From Vigna angularis (Eukaryota > Streptophyta > Magnoliopsida > Fabales > Fabaceae): a stretch of DNA of 64,000 nucleotides. The position numbers and the translations under genes were made by a program. Shown in pieces: positions 11,701-21,350 of this stretch; positions within the stretch are counted from its first letter, which is position 1; every line of letters starts with the position of its first letter. Below the pieces are notes generated by a model that saw only the letters and a program-made list of their open reading frames with translations, did no database searches and had not been told where the DNA came from. The stretch covers positions 30,091,631-30,155,630 of the forward strand of contig NC_068971.1 of the NCBI RefSeq assembly GCF_016808095.1. The letters run 5' to 3'.

Positions 11701-14700
11701 AAGTTGATGTAACACGACTAGGTCCCCAAATATCAGAATGAACCAATGAAAAGGGGGATGACGCTCGTTGTGAAACACTACGAGGAAAGGAACTACGAGT
11801 ATGTTTACCTAACTGACAAGACTCACACGACAAACTTGATAATTTGGACAGACTCGGAACAAGTTGCTGCAGTTTGGCAAGACTGGGATGACCTAACTGA
11901 GCATGAAGAAGGGATGGTGACTCCATGATTACGCCAGCATGTAACTGACAAGACTCACACGACAAACTTGATAATTTGGACAGACTCGGAACAAGTTGCT
12001 GCAGTTTGGCAAGACTGGGATGACCTAACTGAGCATGAAGAAGGGATGGTGACTCCATGATTACGCCAGCATGTGGAGAAGGGCTGAGATGATATAGGCC
12101 ATGAGACTCACATCCTGTGCCAATCATGTGTTTCGAACTCCGGTCCTGCAACCAAACAAAATCTTTGGTAAAAGAAATAACACAATTAAGGGAACGAGTT
12201 AGACGACTTACGGACAATAAGTTAAACGGAGACCCAGGGACATAAAGTACATTATCAATGGATATGGAGGGAAAAATATGAACAGTACCAATACCACGAG
12301 ATGAGACTCTAGACCCATCAGCCATCGTTACCGAGGGTAAATTAACCGGACATGACAAGGAAGAAAACAAGGACTTGTTACCAGTGATATGATCGGTGGC
12401 GCCTGAGTCAAGGACCCAAGATCCGAGAGAGTGAGTCAGACCAACAAAAGGAGTACCTGTGCGTGTAATAGAAGCAGATGTAGTGGAACTAGAGTGCTGA
12501 CGGTCCTCATACCATCTGAGAAATTCCTGAAAGAGTAAAGGGTTATTTATGGGATTTGATGTAGGATGGTCTGCAGACGGTGATGGGAGAGGTGGATCAG
12601 AATTAGCCATTGCTATAGGTCGAGGAGGATGTCCATGAAGCGCATAACATCTATCAATTTTGTGGCCTAGCTTGCCACAGTGGTCACATTTTGGACGTCC
12701 TTTACCTGATTGGCAAGACTGACTCCGATCATCAAGTTGGGCAGCCATGGAGAGGGAGAAACCCTAAAAATTCAAAGTGCTCTGATTGACGCAACGACCA
12801 CAGATCCAGAAAGAGGGCGAGGAGGCGATCACGGCGGTGCTGATCGGCGGTGGAAATCTCCGGCGACGCGCCGGCACGCGCGGCGGCAGCGGCGGCAGCG
12901 ACGACTCTTGCGGCGTCGCGTGGAGGCGCGTGAGAGGTCCGATCGCCGCGATCTTCGTACGACGGTGGTCGCCCGGCCGAGACGCTTCCGATGGTGTGGT
13001 CGCCGGTCGATTCTGGAACTCCGGCGACGGCGGCGACGGTCCGGTGACGACGGCGGCGACGGTCCGGTGACGGCGGCGGCGGCGACTGCGACGACGGCAG
13101 CGGCGGCGGCAGCGGCGGCGACTGCGACGACGGCAGCGGCGGCGGCAGCGGCGGCGACTGCGACAACAGCACCAGTGATGGATGCCGGAGACCGTGGAGT
13201 TGACTGGAACTATTCTTGTGCTCTAGATACCATGTGAGAAATAAAGAAGATTGGGAGAAAATATCCCTTGTGTATTTAGACTACACATAGGGTAGTTTAT
13301 TTATATTGTAAGATATGGGCCAATGCCCTTAATACAGAATAGACTAAGCCCAAATAACAAAGACACACATCTTAACATCTAACACAAAGGATGACAATAT
13401 TTCCAACCTGGGTCATTTCTATTAGATGGTCTTGAACTGGCTTGATCAGTTGTTGACAGTAGATTTAGGGTTTCGTTAAAGTAAAAGGAAAAAAAAGGTT
13501 AATTACCACATTAAAAAACAGTAAAGGTGAAAAAGAAACCAAAATGAAAAAAATAAACAGAAAAAAAAAACAGAAAAGAGTAGAGAAAAATAGAAAAGAA
13601 AATAAAACAGAAAGAAAAGAAAAGTAGAGAAGTAAAGAAAAATAGAACAGAAAAACAAAAAGAAAATTCAAAAAAAAATACGATAAAAATAGAAGATAAA
13701 AAACAACAGAAAAAAGAAAACTACTGTAAAATAAGAGAGAGGATAAATAAGACAGAAGAGAGGAAAAAAACAGAAAACAAAGTAAAACAACAATAAAAGA
13801 AAAAACAGGAAAAGCGGCCATTTCATGACACCATTCTGTGATGGCCAATGCGGCCACAATGGACCGCCACACAAAAACCAATTTGCCACTGTCTTGCTGT
13901 TGGAGTCACCAACAAATTTGACACTGATTTGCTATGTATCCTGCCATGTACATGGCTAATAAAATCTAAGACCAGGACCAATCTTAGTTGCACTGTTTAG
14001 CTTTTTAAGGATTACTAGACAGTCCACTTATTAATTCCGTGTCTTTGGACGTTCTATAAATATCCAAGAAAAGAAGGAAGAGAGATCTAAACATCCTCCG
14101 ACAAGAAGATGCAGGAAGGTTCATTGTAAGATGAGTGGTTAAATTCAATAAAATACCTTTCAATGTAGGATGAGTTCCTTAATGCATGTATGACAGTATC
14201 TAGTAAAAGTTTGAATCCATGCACATAGTCTTTGAGATTTAAAACCATGAACTAACAGGATTTCCTTTAAAATTAAACTAAATTAACATCACAACAACAG
14301 ACAACACTTGAACTAATACTGTCGTAGAATGGTCTTCAAAAAAAAAATATTGAATAAAATATTCAATGACTTGTACCTATTTTGGATATGAACACGAGGA
14401 GAGAGAAAAAAAAACAAACATGAATATAGAACATAGAAAATCAGGTCCACAGGGCAAAACACTCGTGATGAAGACAAAAAAATGTTCAAGCTAGAACAGT
14501 GAAGAGCTATAAAATTACCTTGATCTTCTTGCCGGTGTTTACATTAACAATAAAATCACCCTTCCGAATTACACCCTCATATATTCTTCAGCCAAAACAA
14601 AACAAGGACAATTAACTTATACATAATGTAGGTTAACATAAATTGAAATCAAAAGATAAGCTGAAAAATAGTTTGAAATGGGTTAACAGCCTCTGAATGT

Positions 14701-17700
14701 GACAAGTACCTCAGATATGTTAACTGACCAAACCGGCCTTCCTCCAACTTGAAAGCCAATGCCACAAGTGGCCCATCGGGACATCCAAGCAACTCAACCT
14801 AAATAAGAAGACAAAATTACAATGACTCAATAAATAGCAACATAAAAAAGTGTAACCGAAACATGCAGGCATATCGCAAACCAATATGACTGTATATCTC
14901 CAGATCATGAGTTTGCATGAATCATCCACAAATGTTATTTCATTCAGTAAATGTTTTTGAAAGAATACAAGCAAGTTGCATGAAAGTCCAGTGTGTGAAT
15001 ATTTTATAAAAGAAGTCCTCCTATCTTTTAGGCGGTTATTCAATCAGTTAGTTACATAGCTATCACTTGACAGTGGGTCAGTTAGTTGCTTTTCTGTTCA
15101 GTTATTCACCCACCTGTCACTATGACAGTTGTATCCTCTAGCCCTACGAAGAGTTAGGTGAGATTTGACACAACCTCAATTTAAAATTTGCTTCTATTCC
15201 TTTCAAACAAATTTCAAGCTCACATACAGCCAACCACGTTACCATACCTCTGAATACCCAACTACATCCTCCAATCATAAAAAAAATTTCAATTGACAAT
15301 TTTTTTTCTCAAGAGGATCCTACACATTTCTAATTTAGTCTTCTTTTAAAAGGTTTCTGTTGAAATAAGTAATAAGTAGTGCATTGGGAACCATTTATCT
15401 GTTGTAAATCATGATTAGTACCTAGTCTTGTACCTAGAAGTCTAGTGCACTCTATGAGTTGCACCTCGGAATCTAGGGTAGTCTTTTGATCTTTCATCTT
15501 CCATTGTATCAGTTTCTATCACTATAAATAGAAGATCACAAGAGGGATCTTGTATGCCCTCCAATTTTATATTCTCTTTTTATTCCCAACTGTTTCTAAT
15601 TTAGTATTCCTTTAAAAGACAGTGAGTTATATTTACATGATATGAATCTCGATTATGACAATTTTTATTTTCGTATTGCATTTCTTCTTGGGTAATTACA
15701 TAAAATATTAAAGTTCATGCAATATTATGTTTTTTTCTTAAAGATCACATGCATGCATTATCATGTCACTATTGATACTTTTTTCACTATTTGAATGGAG
15801 TTACATTTCATTACATAGAACACGTTCAAAGTAAATTTTATCATTTCAATACTACATCTATAATTCATGATTCAAAAATATGGCCTTTTATTTAAAACTT
15901 AAAATGACAATCACAATAACTACATTCTAATAAACCAAGACAGATCAACTTTCAATGAATCAGGTACCTTCTCTTCATTCTTAGTTTGGTCAAGCGCATA
16001 ATTACTAACTTCAATTGGACATGGCAAATAGCTAAGTACACCATCCAGAAGTGGCTGCACCCCCTGTACCAGCAACAGATGATTAAAAATATGAGATAGA
16101 AGGTAACAACACTAACGAGAAATGAGTAGGATGAAATCTTGAATGCATGGGAATTGAGAGCAAGGTCACTTTCCTGGATGCATAGATAATTAAAATAGTA
16201 TCATTTACACAATCAATATTGAGTATCAATTTAAGAAAGCATAAAGAATGCTCATTATGTTACATAATAAGAGGGCAATACAAGCAACATTGCACTTGAG
16301 TTAGTACAGATAAATGCATAAGGGGAAATATTAACAGAATGCAAATAAACAAAAATATGTCACAATTTCTGGAACAAAACCCTTATAAAGAAGAAAAAAA
16401 ACTTCCCAGCTTTCAAAAGAGAAATAGATAGGAGTTCAGAGATGCTCAGAAAAGAAGAGGATACTGTAATGTGATTACATATATAAAACATTCCACTTCA
16501 AAACCACTGCAAGGGAATGATTTATAAAATAGCTAATTTAAAAAATAATATTATTAATTATTAAGGTCATAAGGTAATCAGAATTTAAGTTAAGCTTTGG
16601 TCCAAAATATTATCAGACACAAAAAGCCTAATGTGGCATGACATTTATGATGGATCATATATACACACTCACCATTATGGTAGTTGAATGTGTATAACAC
16701 TAGGTTGCTGGCAACACAGCTTCAAATGAATTCAATGTGCATTTGAAAGAGCTTATTTGCAACTTGTTATGGATTTCTGACATAATTACTAGTTTAAGCA
16801 TTTGAAAAAACATATAAAATAGCTTATGATACCCAGAATAGTTAATGGAAACAACTTATAACTTACATGAAAAATGTTGTACTCTATTTTATTAGAATAA
16901 AAGAAAATAAGAGATTTTGTTTTCTCTATCTGTCTTTTTGTTACACTGTTTCTCTCTCTGCTTTGTTATTTCCAGCTGTCCCCTTTGGTAAATCTGTCTA
17001 GGGTGTTTTCGTCTTTTTGCTTTAAAGGGTAGCTTCTATAAAGGCTCCTTTGCATTCAGATTTATACTAGATAGAAATAATAAAATATATCATATCAGTT
17101 TCTCTAACATATTTCCTTTTCAATTATATAAAGAACTTATGTATAAGTACTTATATGCACTTATTCTATAAGCCCTTAATTAAGTTGTTTTCCCAAACAA
17201 GTCCTCAATTACAAACATAATACACAGACCCAAACTAAATTACACCAAAATCACAACATTAAGTCACTCACGGAAAAAAAAATAACACTGCATTAACTAG
17301 ATAAAGGTGAGAGAATAATAAAGGTAATATCTATGCAGCAATATACAGACTAAAAGCAATAACTTCCATCATTTTACAGAGGAAAAACACACAAATGGAA
17401 AGTAATTCAATGATTACCTTGTTTTTGAAAGCACTACCCATGAATACTGGTATAAATTTCTGTGCTATGGTAGCCCTACGAACTGCTTCCTACGCACAAA
17501 AAGATATTAAGTGACAATAGTGAAACTATTCAAAAATAAATGTTGAGGGAGGATGTCTGGGATAGAGGCTAACATATCCTGTATATAACACTAAATATTT
17601 CTAGAATACATACATATATATATATATATATTTATATATATTTGTGTGTGTGTATAGAGAGAGAGATACGTAGAATATAATAAATTAAATGACAACTTTA

Positions 17701-20700
17701 ATATCAACATTAATTTCTAGAACTAAAAATTGATGCATTTATAAATTTTAGAAAAAAAAATAAAACATGATAACTTAAAAGATCACAATATTTTGACTTT
17801 GAGAGATATATGTAGGGGGGAATTATAAGACGAAAGTGAGAATAGTTGCATGTCTCAACTATAGTGAAATCTTTTTTGAAAATAAATGAGTCAACTTCTA
17901 CGCATTCTACCTGACTCAAAATTTACCACATATATTTGGGTGCTAAATTTATCCCATCTAACTCGGTTAACAAAGTCTCCCGTCTGTCCCTTAGAATAAT
18001 GAATATATCCAAACACAAAGCACACATGTTGACCACTAAACCTGTCACTTTTGTAGCTCAAACCAGTAACCCATTATTCTTTTTCCTAGACTTCTCTTTA
18101 TGTTTGGAAATAAATCCTTTTGCTTCCAACTAGACCAGGGGCTTTTGCTCACTTTAGCAAATGGTACACAAACCAAAGTCCAAATAATTAATGATGTCAA
18201 TCCACTTCATTTTCATGCCTAGTTAACCTTTCAAACTTATCTCTATACCCTTTTACCCTTCTTTACTCTGTTATCACAGATAATGATAAAGGAGAGAGTA
18301 GTACTGCTGTTGACTGTAAAAAATCTGTTTCACTCTTACCAAAGGGCAAAGCAAATGGCAAATCTAAAACATTAACGTACAAACATTATTATAATTTTCA
18401 GATGAACTGCACTAAACTGTGTTAGCATAAATTAATCCAGGGAAAATAGGGACTCTGAATAGATTTTCTTTTAAAATAATGCCTTTTCTCCATCACAAGC
18501 TACAGATATATATGCCTTACTTTTTTTATGCACATCTAGGATGCTCAAACCATCATGTCCTCCGTATTTTAAGACAACAGGCTAAGAAACTAATTGATAG
18601 AGCTTAGTAGAACAAATATGATTCATGTGACTCAATGAATCAAACATTTAACAAAAATACTATTAAAATAATAAATGTTCTACACACCTCAAGATCAGCA
18701 GCTGATATGGTCTCATCGCCAAGAAAAGCTTCAGCAAGTTTATCATCAACTTCTGAAACAGTTTCTATAAGTTCACGTCTTTTTTCTGCCACTAATGCTT
18801 CCATATCTGCAGGCACATCTTCAGAGACAACTTCTTCACTGCAATAAGCACCAATAGTGTAAGTAAAAGAATAATGCAAGAGGAGACTTCTACATAGGAA
18901 CACAAAATGCAGAAGGTTTTGAAACTTACCCACTTGAACCATGAAAATAGTAGGCCTTTAACTGCACAAGATCAACAAGTCCCTTAAAATCTTCTTCCAA
19001 ACCTATTGGAACTTGCATTGCAGCACTATGATGTCGAAGCTTAGATCTAGCCTGAAAAATAAAAAAACAAAAATAAAACAAAAAATTCTCTCAGAAAGAT
19101 AACAATTTTAAATCTAAATAAGGCAGAGAGAATTTTTAAAATGCACAGGGTTAGTATAAAATAAATCTAGAGGTCAATAAATCATAAAACTAAACGTTTG
19201 ACTTGCATAATGCTAATATCAATATTAAGATAGGATAGCCTCTGCATATAAAAAACAGGGTCACAGATGAATTTTATTGATGACCAATGTTTATAAAGAA
19301 ACACCTGTGAGAGAATTTGAAAACCAACTTTATTAAAATACCCACTTTCTCAAACACCACCGGAACAGTAAAAGTGGTGTTGGAAGGATTTAGATCAAGG
19401 AGGATGGTACCACTCTGGTACCATGTTGAGGAGGAAGAGGCCGAGAAGAAATATATTGAATGCCATGTGTTGGGTACACACATGAGTATTCTTATTTAGA
19501 ATGTAAAAGGGATACAATAAATGATGGACAAAATTCAATATCAAATCATCGGAAATACTTGGTAAGATATTTCTCTATCAAATCATATCTACCAATTTAA
19601 TGTAATCAAAGCATATCTCTAATATAATCAACTCATATCCCTAACAAGGGGAATAACTAAAATTGTGTACATGGCACATGAACAAAGATCGTGTTGTCTA
19701 CAATGCCTTCCATAAATTTCAAAAGCACCTGATTTAACACTTTCCATGGATCTGCTCCCATCCGATCAAGTTTATTGATAAATGCAAGTCTTGGAACATC
19801 ATATCTTCTCATTTGCCGATCAACAGTAATGGACTGACTTTGCACCCCACCAACACTACAAAGAACGAGAATGGCACCATCAAGGACACGCAAAGCCCTC
19901 TCAACCTCAATGGTAAAATCAACATGACCAGGTGTGTCAATAATGTTAATCTGCAACAACACAGTACCCAGGATATTAAATATAAATTATATGCAAGATA
20001 AAGAAAGGAAAAAATACATTTCCTCAAATGGCTAGAAGAATATATCAGTTACCTTATAGACATACTACAAGCAAGAAAAACAAGTTGTCCATCAAATTGT
20101 CAACATTTCTGATTGACTTCAAGATACAATTTGCTTTGATTTAAGACCAATTTTCGGTTTCACTATATTCCCCTACCATTTCAATCATGCACAAAGGAAT
20201 ACAGAGTAACTCTTCAATCTTTTACTTTTCACAAGTAATAAATAATCATAACCACAGCTAACATTGATATTGATAATAATAACAACACCCAAAGTCCAAA
20301 CTCTGATTCCTGTTACTCCATAACCTCACTACCACCACTTCAAAATTGATTAAAACTCAATAAGTAATCATAATAATTAATACTAATAATAAAATTAGTA
20401 GCAACAGCAGCACTCAAATGGACAAATCTAAATTCTCCTTTTATTTTTCTTGTTTTCCATTAGTTCAAAATTCGATTCAATTTGAACTTGGCTAACGTTA
20501 CAAACTCTTCATCTCTTCAAATTTTATTGGAAATGTAAAAAGAAGCTTAAATTATACACATTGTCACTAGAACAATTTTTAAACTCTTTCAACCAATCAG
20601 AATCTTAAACCATTAGTTATTGTAAAATTCAACACCGCCGTAAAATCTGTAATTGAATGACGGTATAAATATTTTTACATATAACTCTTCAATATAAGGA

Positions 20701-21334
20701 CTTCTAACAGAGAAAAAAAAAAGAAGAAAATTAACTTCTCCGAAGCTAAAATTAGCTTAACTTCTCCAACCAGGCCCTTGCGACCATATAATCCAAATTC
20801 CTACCATTTCTTAAAACCTTGCTAACAACACCTCAAAATTCAATCCAATTTAATTCAATTAGAAATCAACAAGCATAATCAACTCCCCCAACTTTATCTA
20901 ACTACTTCAATCCAACAGTGAGATATACAGCAACAAAGTCAAACCTTATAGTCCTTCCAAGTGCAGTATGTGGCAGCAGACTGAATTGTGATTCCCTTCT
21001 CCCTCTCCAAGTCCATAGAGTCCATTTTGGCGCCAACGCCGTCCCTGCCCCTAACCTCGTGGATCTCGTGGATCCGACCCGTGTAGTAAAGAACCCGCTC
21101 CGTCAGCGTCGTCTTCCCGGAGTCGATGTGCGCCGAGATACCGATGTTGCGGAGCCTCCCCATCGACTCTTTCCACCATGGATCCTTCTCCAACTTCGAA
21201 CGCGCCACGTTACCGGCCGAAAACTGCCGGAGCTGGAAGGAGCCGCCCAGGAGGAACGCTGCCGGGGACCGCGACGAGGTGGAGCAGAGCGCGTAAAGGA
21301 GGCGCGGTGCGGAGGACCGAGACAAGCGTGCCAT
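2754..21334 (-). CDS. MEFG1: Elongation factor G, mitochondrial (18 exons visible, 3' end outside the window)
   Basis: GTPase that translocates peptidyl-tRNA on mitochondrial ribosomes. Exons by splice consensus: 21334-20945, 19950-19729, 19051-18930, 18838-18688, 17489-17418, 16063-15968, 14798-14710, 14585-14519, 8495-8457, 8302-8242, 4923-4814, 4724-4650, 4568-4500, 4413-4292, 3565-3440, 3243-3123, 2989-2889 and 2814-2754. Phases are consistent throughout and give 698 residues. The first ~45 residues are rich in R, S and A, as in a mitochondrial presequence. GTPase motifs: AHIDSGKTT (exon 1), DTPGH and NKLD (exon 2). Domains II to IV follow; [16 protein letters not shown] marks domain IV. 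The C-terminal ~50 residues expected after ITAH are not in the window; exon 18 ends in a good donor (CAT/GTAAGT), so the last exon or exons should lie left of position 1. Introns hold several retroelements, all intron-confined. Identification is secure; individual borders are predictions. Confidence 0.92.
5229..8080 (-). mobile_element. Non-autonomous LTR retroelement with composite LTRs, TSD TACAC
   Basis: The element is bounded by TACAC on both sides (5224-5228 and 8081-8085). Direct repeats at 5229-5782 and 7650-8080 act as LTRs. Each consists of a 119-bp TRIM LTR plus TRIM internal sequence, joined to the type B LTR also found alone at 1523-1747. On the minus strand a primer site CGGTATCAGAGCGG follows the 5' LTR and a purine tract (AAGGGGAG) precedes the 3' LTR. 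The 1.87-kb interior has no gag or pol; it carries a GC-richer leader (about 7050-7640), a minisatellite and a short tail resembling the 3' end of a Copia element. The right LTR lacks about 35 bp present in the left one and has fewer copies of the internal AT unit. It sits in EF-G intron 10. Confidence 0.82.
6120..6715. repeat. 57-bp minisatellite with a 37-bp variant
   Basis: Copies of a unit containing GCAGGGACTGCCATCCCTGA recur every 57 bp between about 6125 and 6360, giving a 19-residue periodicity when translated. From about 6425 to 6560 the period changes to 37 bp (around GATGGGGCCTGCAGGGA). It occupies the interior of the composite-LTR element, where coding sequence would normally be. 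Confidence 0.8.
8707..8762. repeat. (TA)n microsatellite
   Basis: About 27 TA dinucleotides in EF-G intron 8, just left of the young Copia element. Confidence 0.95.
8993..9144 (-). repeat. 3' LTR of the young Copia element
   Basis: 152 bp; by eye identical to the copy at 13233-13384. It begins TGTGAGAAAT and ends ATCTAACA on the plus strand. Confidence 0.92.
9152..12748 (-). CDS. Copia polyprotein, 1198 residues, lacking the capsid domain
   Basis: Single open frame from ATG 12748 to the stop at 9152. In order: zinc knuckle [14 protein letters not shown] (residues 21-34); aspartic protease [10 protein letters not shown] (DSG at 114-116); GAG-pre-integrase region, present as two tandem 44-residue copies (226-313); integrase core with D339 and D402 but lysine K438 where the D-D-35-E glutamate belongs ([13 protein letters not shown]); reverse transcriptase about 724-970 with intact YVDD (881-884); RNase H to the end, with SDADWAG and [11 protein letters not shown] full Copia protein would begin with about 200 residues of capsid (UBN2-type); these are absent and the ATG lies just before the zinc knuckle. 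No stops or frameshifts. RT and RNase H look intact, integrase is probably inactive, and no particle could be built from this copy alone. Confidence 0.93.
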   Translation of the reverse strand: MAAQLDDRSQSCQSGKGRPKCDHCGKLGHKIDRCYALHGHPPRPIAMANSDPPLPSPSADHPTSNPINNPLLFQEFLRWYEDRQHSSSTTSASITRTGTPFVGLTHSLGSWVLDSGATDHITGNKSLFSSLSCPVNLPSVTMADGSRVSSRGIGTVHIFPSISIDNVLYVPGSPFNLLSVSRLTRSLNCVISFTKDFVWLQDRSSKHMIGTGCESHGLYHLSPSPHAGVIMESPSLLHAQLGHPSLAKLQQLVPSLSKLSSLSCESCQLHAGVIMESPSLLHAQLGHPSLAKLQQLVPSLSKLSSLSCESCQLGKHTRSSFPRSVSQRASSPFSLVHSDIWGPSRVTSTLGFQYFVTFIDDYSRCTWLFLMKNRSELFSIFQTFFNEIKTQFGVSIRTLRSDNGREYLSQQFKHFMASHGILHQTSCAYTPQQNGVAKRKNRHLIETTRTLLIHGQVPSRFWGDAVLTACYLINRMPSSVLENKIPHSILFPQDPLHPLPLRVFGSTCFVHDFSPGLDKLSPRSHKCVFLGFPRSQKGYKCFSPSLNRHFISADVTFDESSFYFSHLSSSSVPLPVTVDIPLICDPPGDAPPILSSPSLDSHSPQDHPSPPPLQVYSRRNCLPHDSLPVPPHVSPPAPATESDLPIALRKGIRSTRNPSPHYTVLNYHRLSPSFYTCLSSISSVSIPKSVGDALTHPGWRQAMMDELSALQESGTWELVQLPSGKSVVGCRWVYAIKVGPDGTIDRLKARLVAKGYTQIFGLDYGDTFSPVAKMTSVRLFIAMAALRQWPLYQLDVKNAFLNGDLQEEIYMEQPPGFVAQGESSGLVCRLRKSLYGLKQSPRAWFGKFSCVVQQFGMSRSEADHSVFYRHSSAGCIYLIMYVDDIVLTGSDYLGISQMKQHLCHHFQTKDLGKLRYFLGIEVAQSNDGIVISQRKYALDILEETGLMNCKSVETPMDPNIKLLPNQGEPFSDPERYRRLVGKLNYLTVTRPDISFAVSVVSQFLNSPCEDHWDAVVRILKYIKRSPGKGLLYGPNNDTKIVCYSDADWAGSPSDRRSTSGYCVSIGSNLISWKSKKQSVVARSSAEAKYRAMASATCELVWLKQLLSELKFGDVTHMILICDNQAALHISSNPVFHERTKHIEVDCHFIREKIISGDIKTEFVNSSNQLADIFTKSLRGPRIDYLCNKLGTYDLYAPA
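11811..12074 (-). repeat. 132-bp in-frame tandem duplication inside the Copia pol gene
   Basis: Units 11811-11942 and 11943-12074 look identical and each encodes 44 residues of the GAG-pre-integrase region (from [10 protein letters not shown] to CESCQL). The reading frame is kept. The identity shows the duplication is very recent. Confidence 0.93.
12780..13190 (-). other. GC-rich leader of the Copia element with 36-bp repeats
   Basis: This stretch is strongly GC-rich compared with the AT-rich surroundings. It contains tandem 36-bp units (13065-13165) that read [12 protein letters not shown] on the minus strand. A minus-strand frame (13172 to 12732) is proline- and arginine-rich and overlaps the start of the pol frame. 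It occupies the place where gag should lie. It may be an expanded 5' leader or captured host sequence; I recognise no host gene in it. Confidence 0.7.
13233..13384 (-). repeat. 5' LTR of the young Copia element
   Basis: 152 bp, same sequence as 8993-9144. On the minus strand it is followed directly by the primer site TGGTATCTAGAGC. Confidence 0.92.
13475..13810. repeat. A/AG-rich low-complexity tract
   Basis: Almost pure A with scattered G and C (units such as CAGAAAA and GAAAAGA) over about 330 bp of EF-G intron 8. It gives long but meaningless minus-strand frames made of F, L and S. Confidence 0.85.
15358..15591 (+). mobile_element. Probable solo LTR, TSD GTTTC
   Basis: 234 bp starting TGTTGAAAT and ending CCCAACT, flanked by GTTTC (15353-15357 and 15592-15596). 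It contains a TATA box (CTATAAATAGAAG near 15520) in plus orientation. The terminal base differs from the usual CA end. Flanking sequence on both sides also repeats over about 25 bp. It lies in EF-G intron 6. Confidence 0.55.
16870..17111 (+). mobile_element. LTR-like fragment
   Basis: This segment has LTR-like composition: a start TGTTGTACTC, a T/C-rich stretch, a TATA box (TCTATAAAGGC near 17035), an AATAATAAAA signal and an end CTCTAACA. No target duplication could be matched, so the borders are uncertain. It lies in EF-G intron 5. Confidence 0.35.
17612..17660. repeat. (TA)n/(TG)n microsatellite
   Basis: TA repeats pass into TGTGTG and GAGAGA runs in EF-G intron 4. Confidence 0.85.
19290..19646 (-). 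mobile_element. Truncated Copia-type element: LTR plus primer site
   Basis: On the minus strand, 19646 to 19424 (223 bp) starts TGTTAGGGATATG and ends TCCTCAACA. It is followed immediately by TGGTACCAGAGTGG, an initiator tRNA-Met primer site, and about 130 bp of leader. No coding or second LTR remains. It lies in EF-G intron 2, in the gene's orientation. Confidence 0.65.
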
Positions 21335-21342
21335 GGCGGGTG

Positions 21343-21350
21343 TAGGGTTT
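21343..21350 (-). promoter_or_regulatory. Telo-box (AAACCCTA) in the EF-G leader
   Basis: AAACCCTA on the minus strand, 9 bp upstream of the start codon. Telo-boxes are established motifs near the transcription starts of plant translation-machinery genes, which fits this gene. The PG-derived duplication begins at its distal end. Confidence 0.5.

Larger units (their letters stand above)
8993..13384 (-). mobile_element. Young Ty1/Copia retrotransposon, identical LTRs, TSD CAAAG
   Basis: Two 152-bp LTRs (8993-9144 and 13233-13384) appear identical base for base. The element is flanked by CAAAG (8988-8992 and 13385-13389). On the minus strand the LTR starts TGTTAGATG and ends TTTCTCACA. A primer site TGGTATCTAGAGC adjoins the 5' LTR and a polypurine tract (GAGGGGGAGTG) adjoins the 3' LTR. 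The 4.4-kb body holds a GC-rich leader and one long pol frame. It lies in EF-G intron 8 in the gene's own orientation. Identical LTRs imply very recent insertion. The gag capsid domain is missing and the integrase has a catalytic-site change, so mobilisation by a related complete element is likely. Confidence 0.93.

Noticed and set aside
13465..13889. Minus-strand frames rich in F, L and S resembling a membrane protein
   Set aside because: They come from an A-rich low-complexity tract in an EF-G intron, with no start or splice context.
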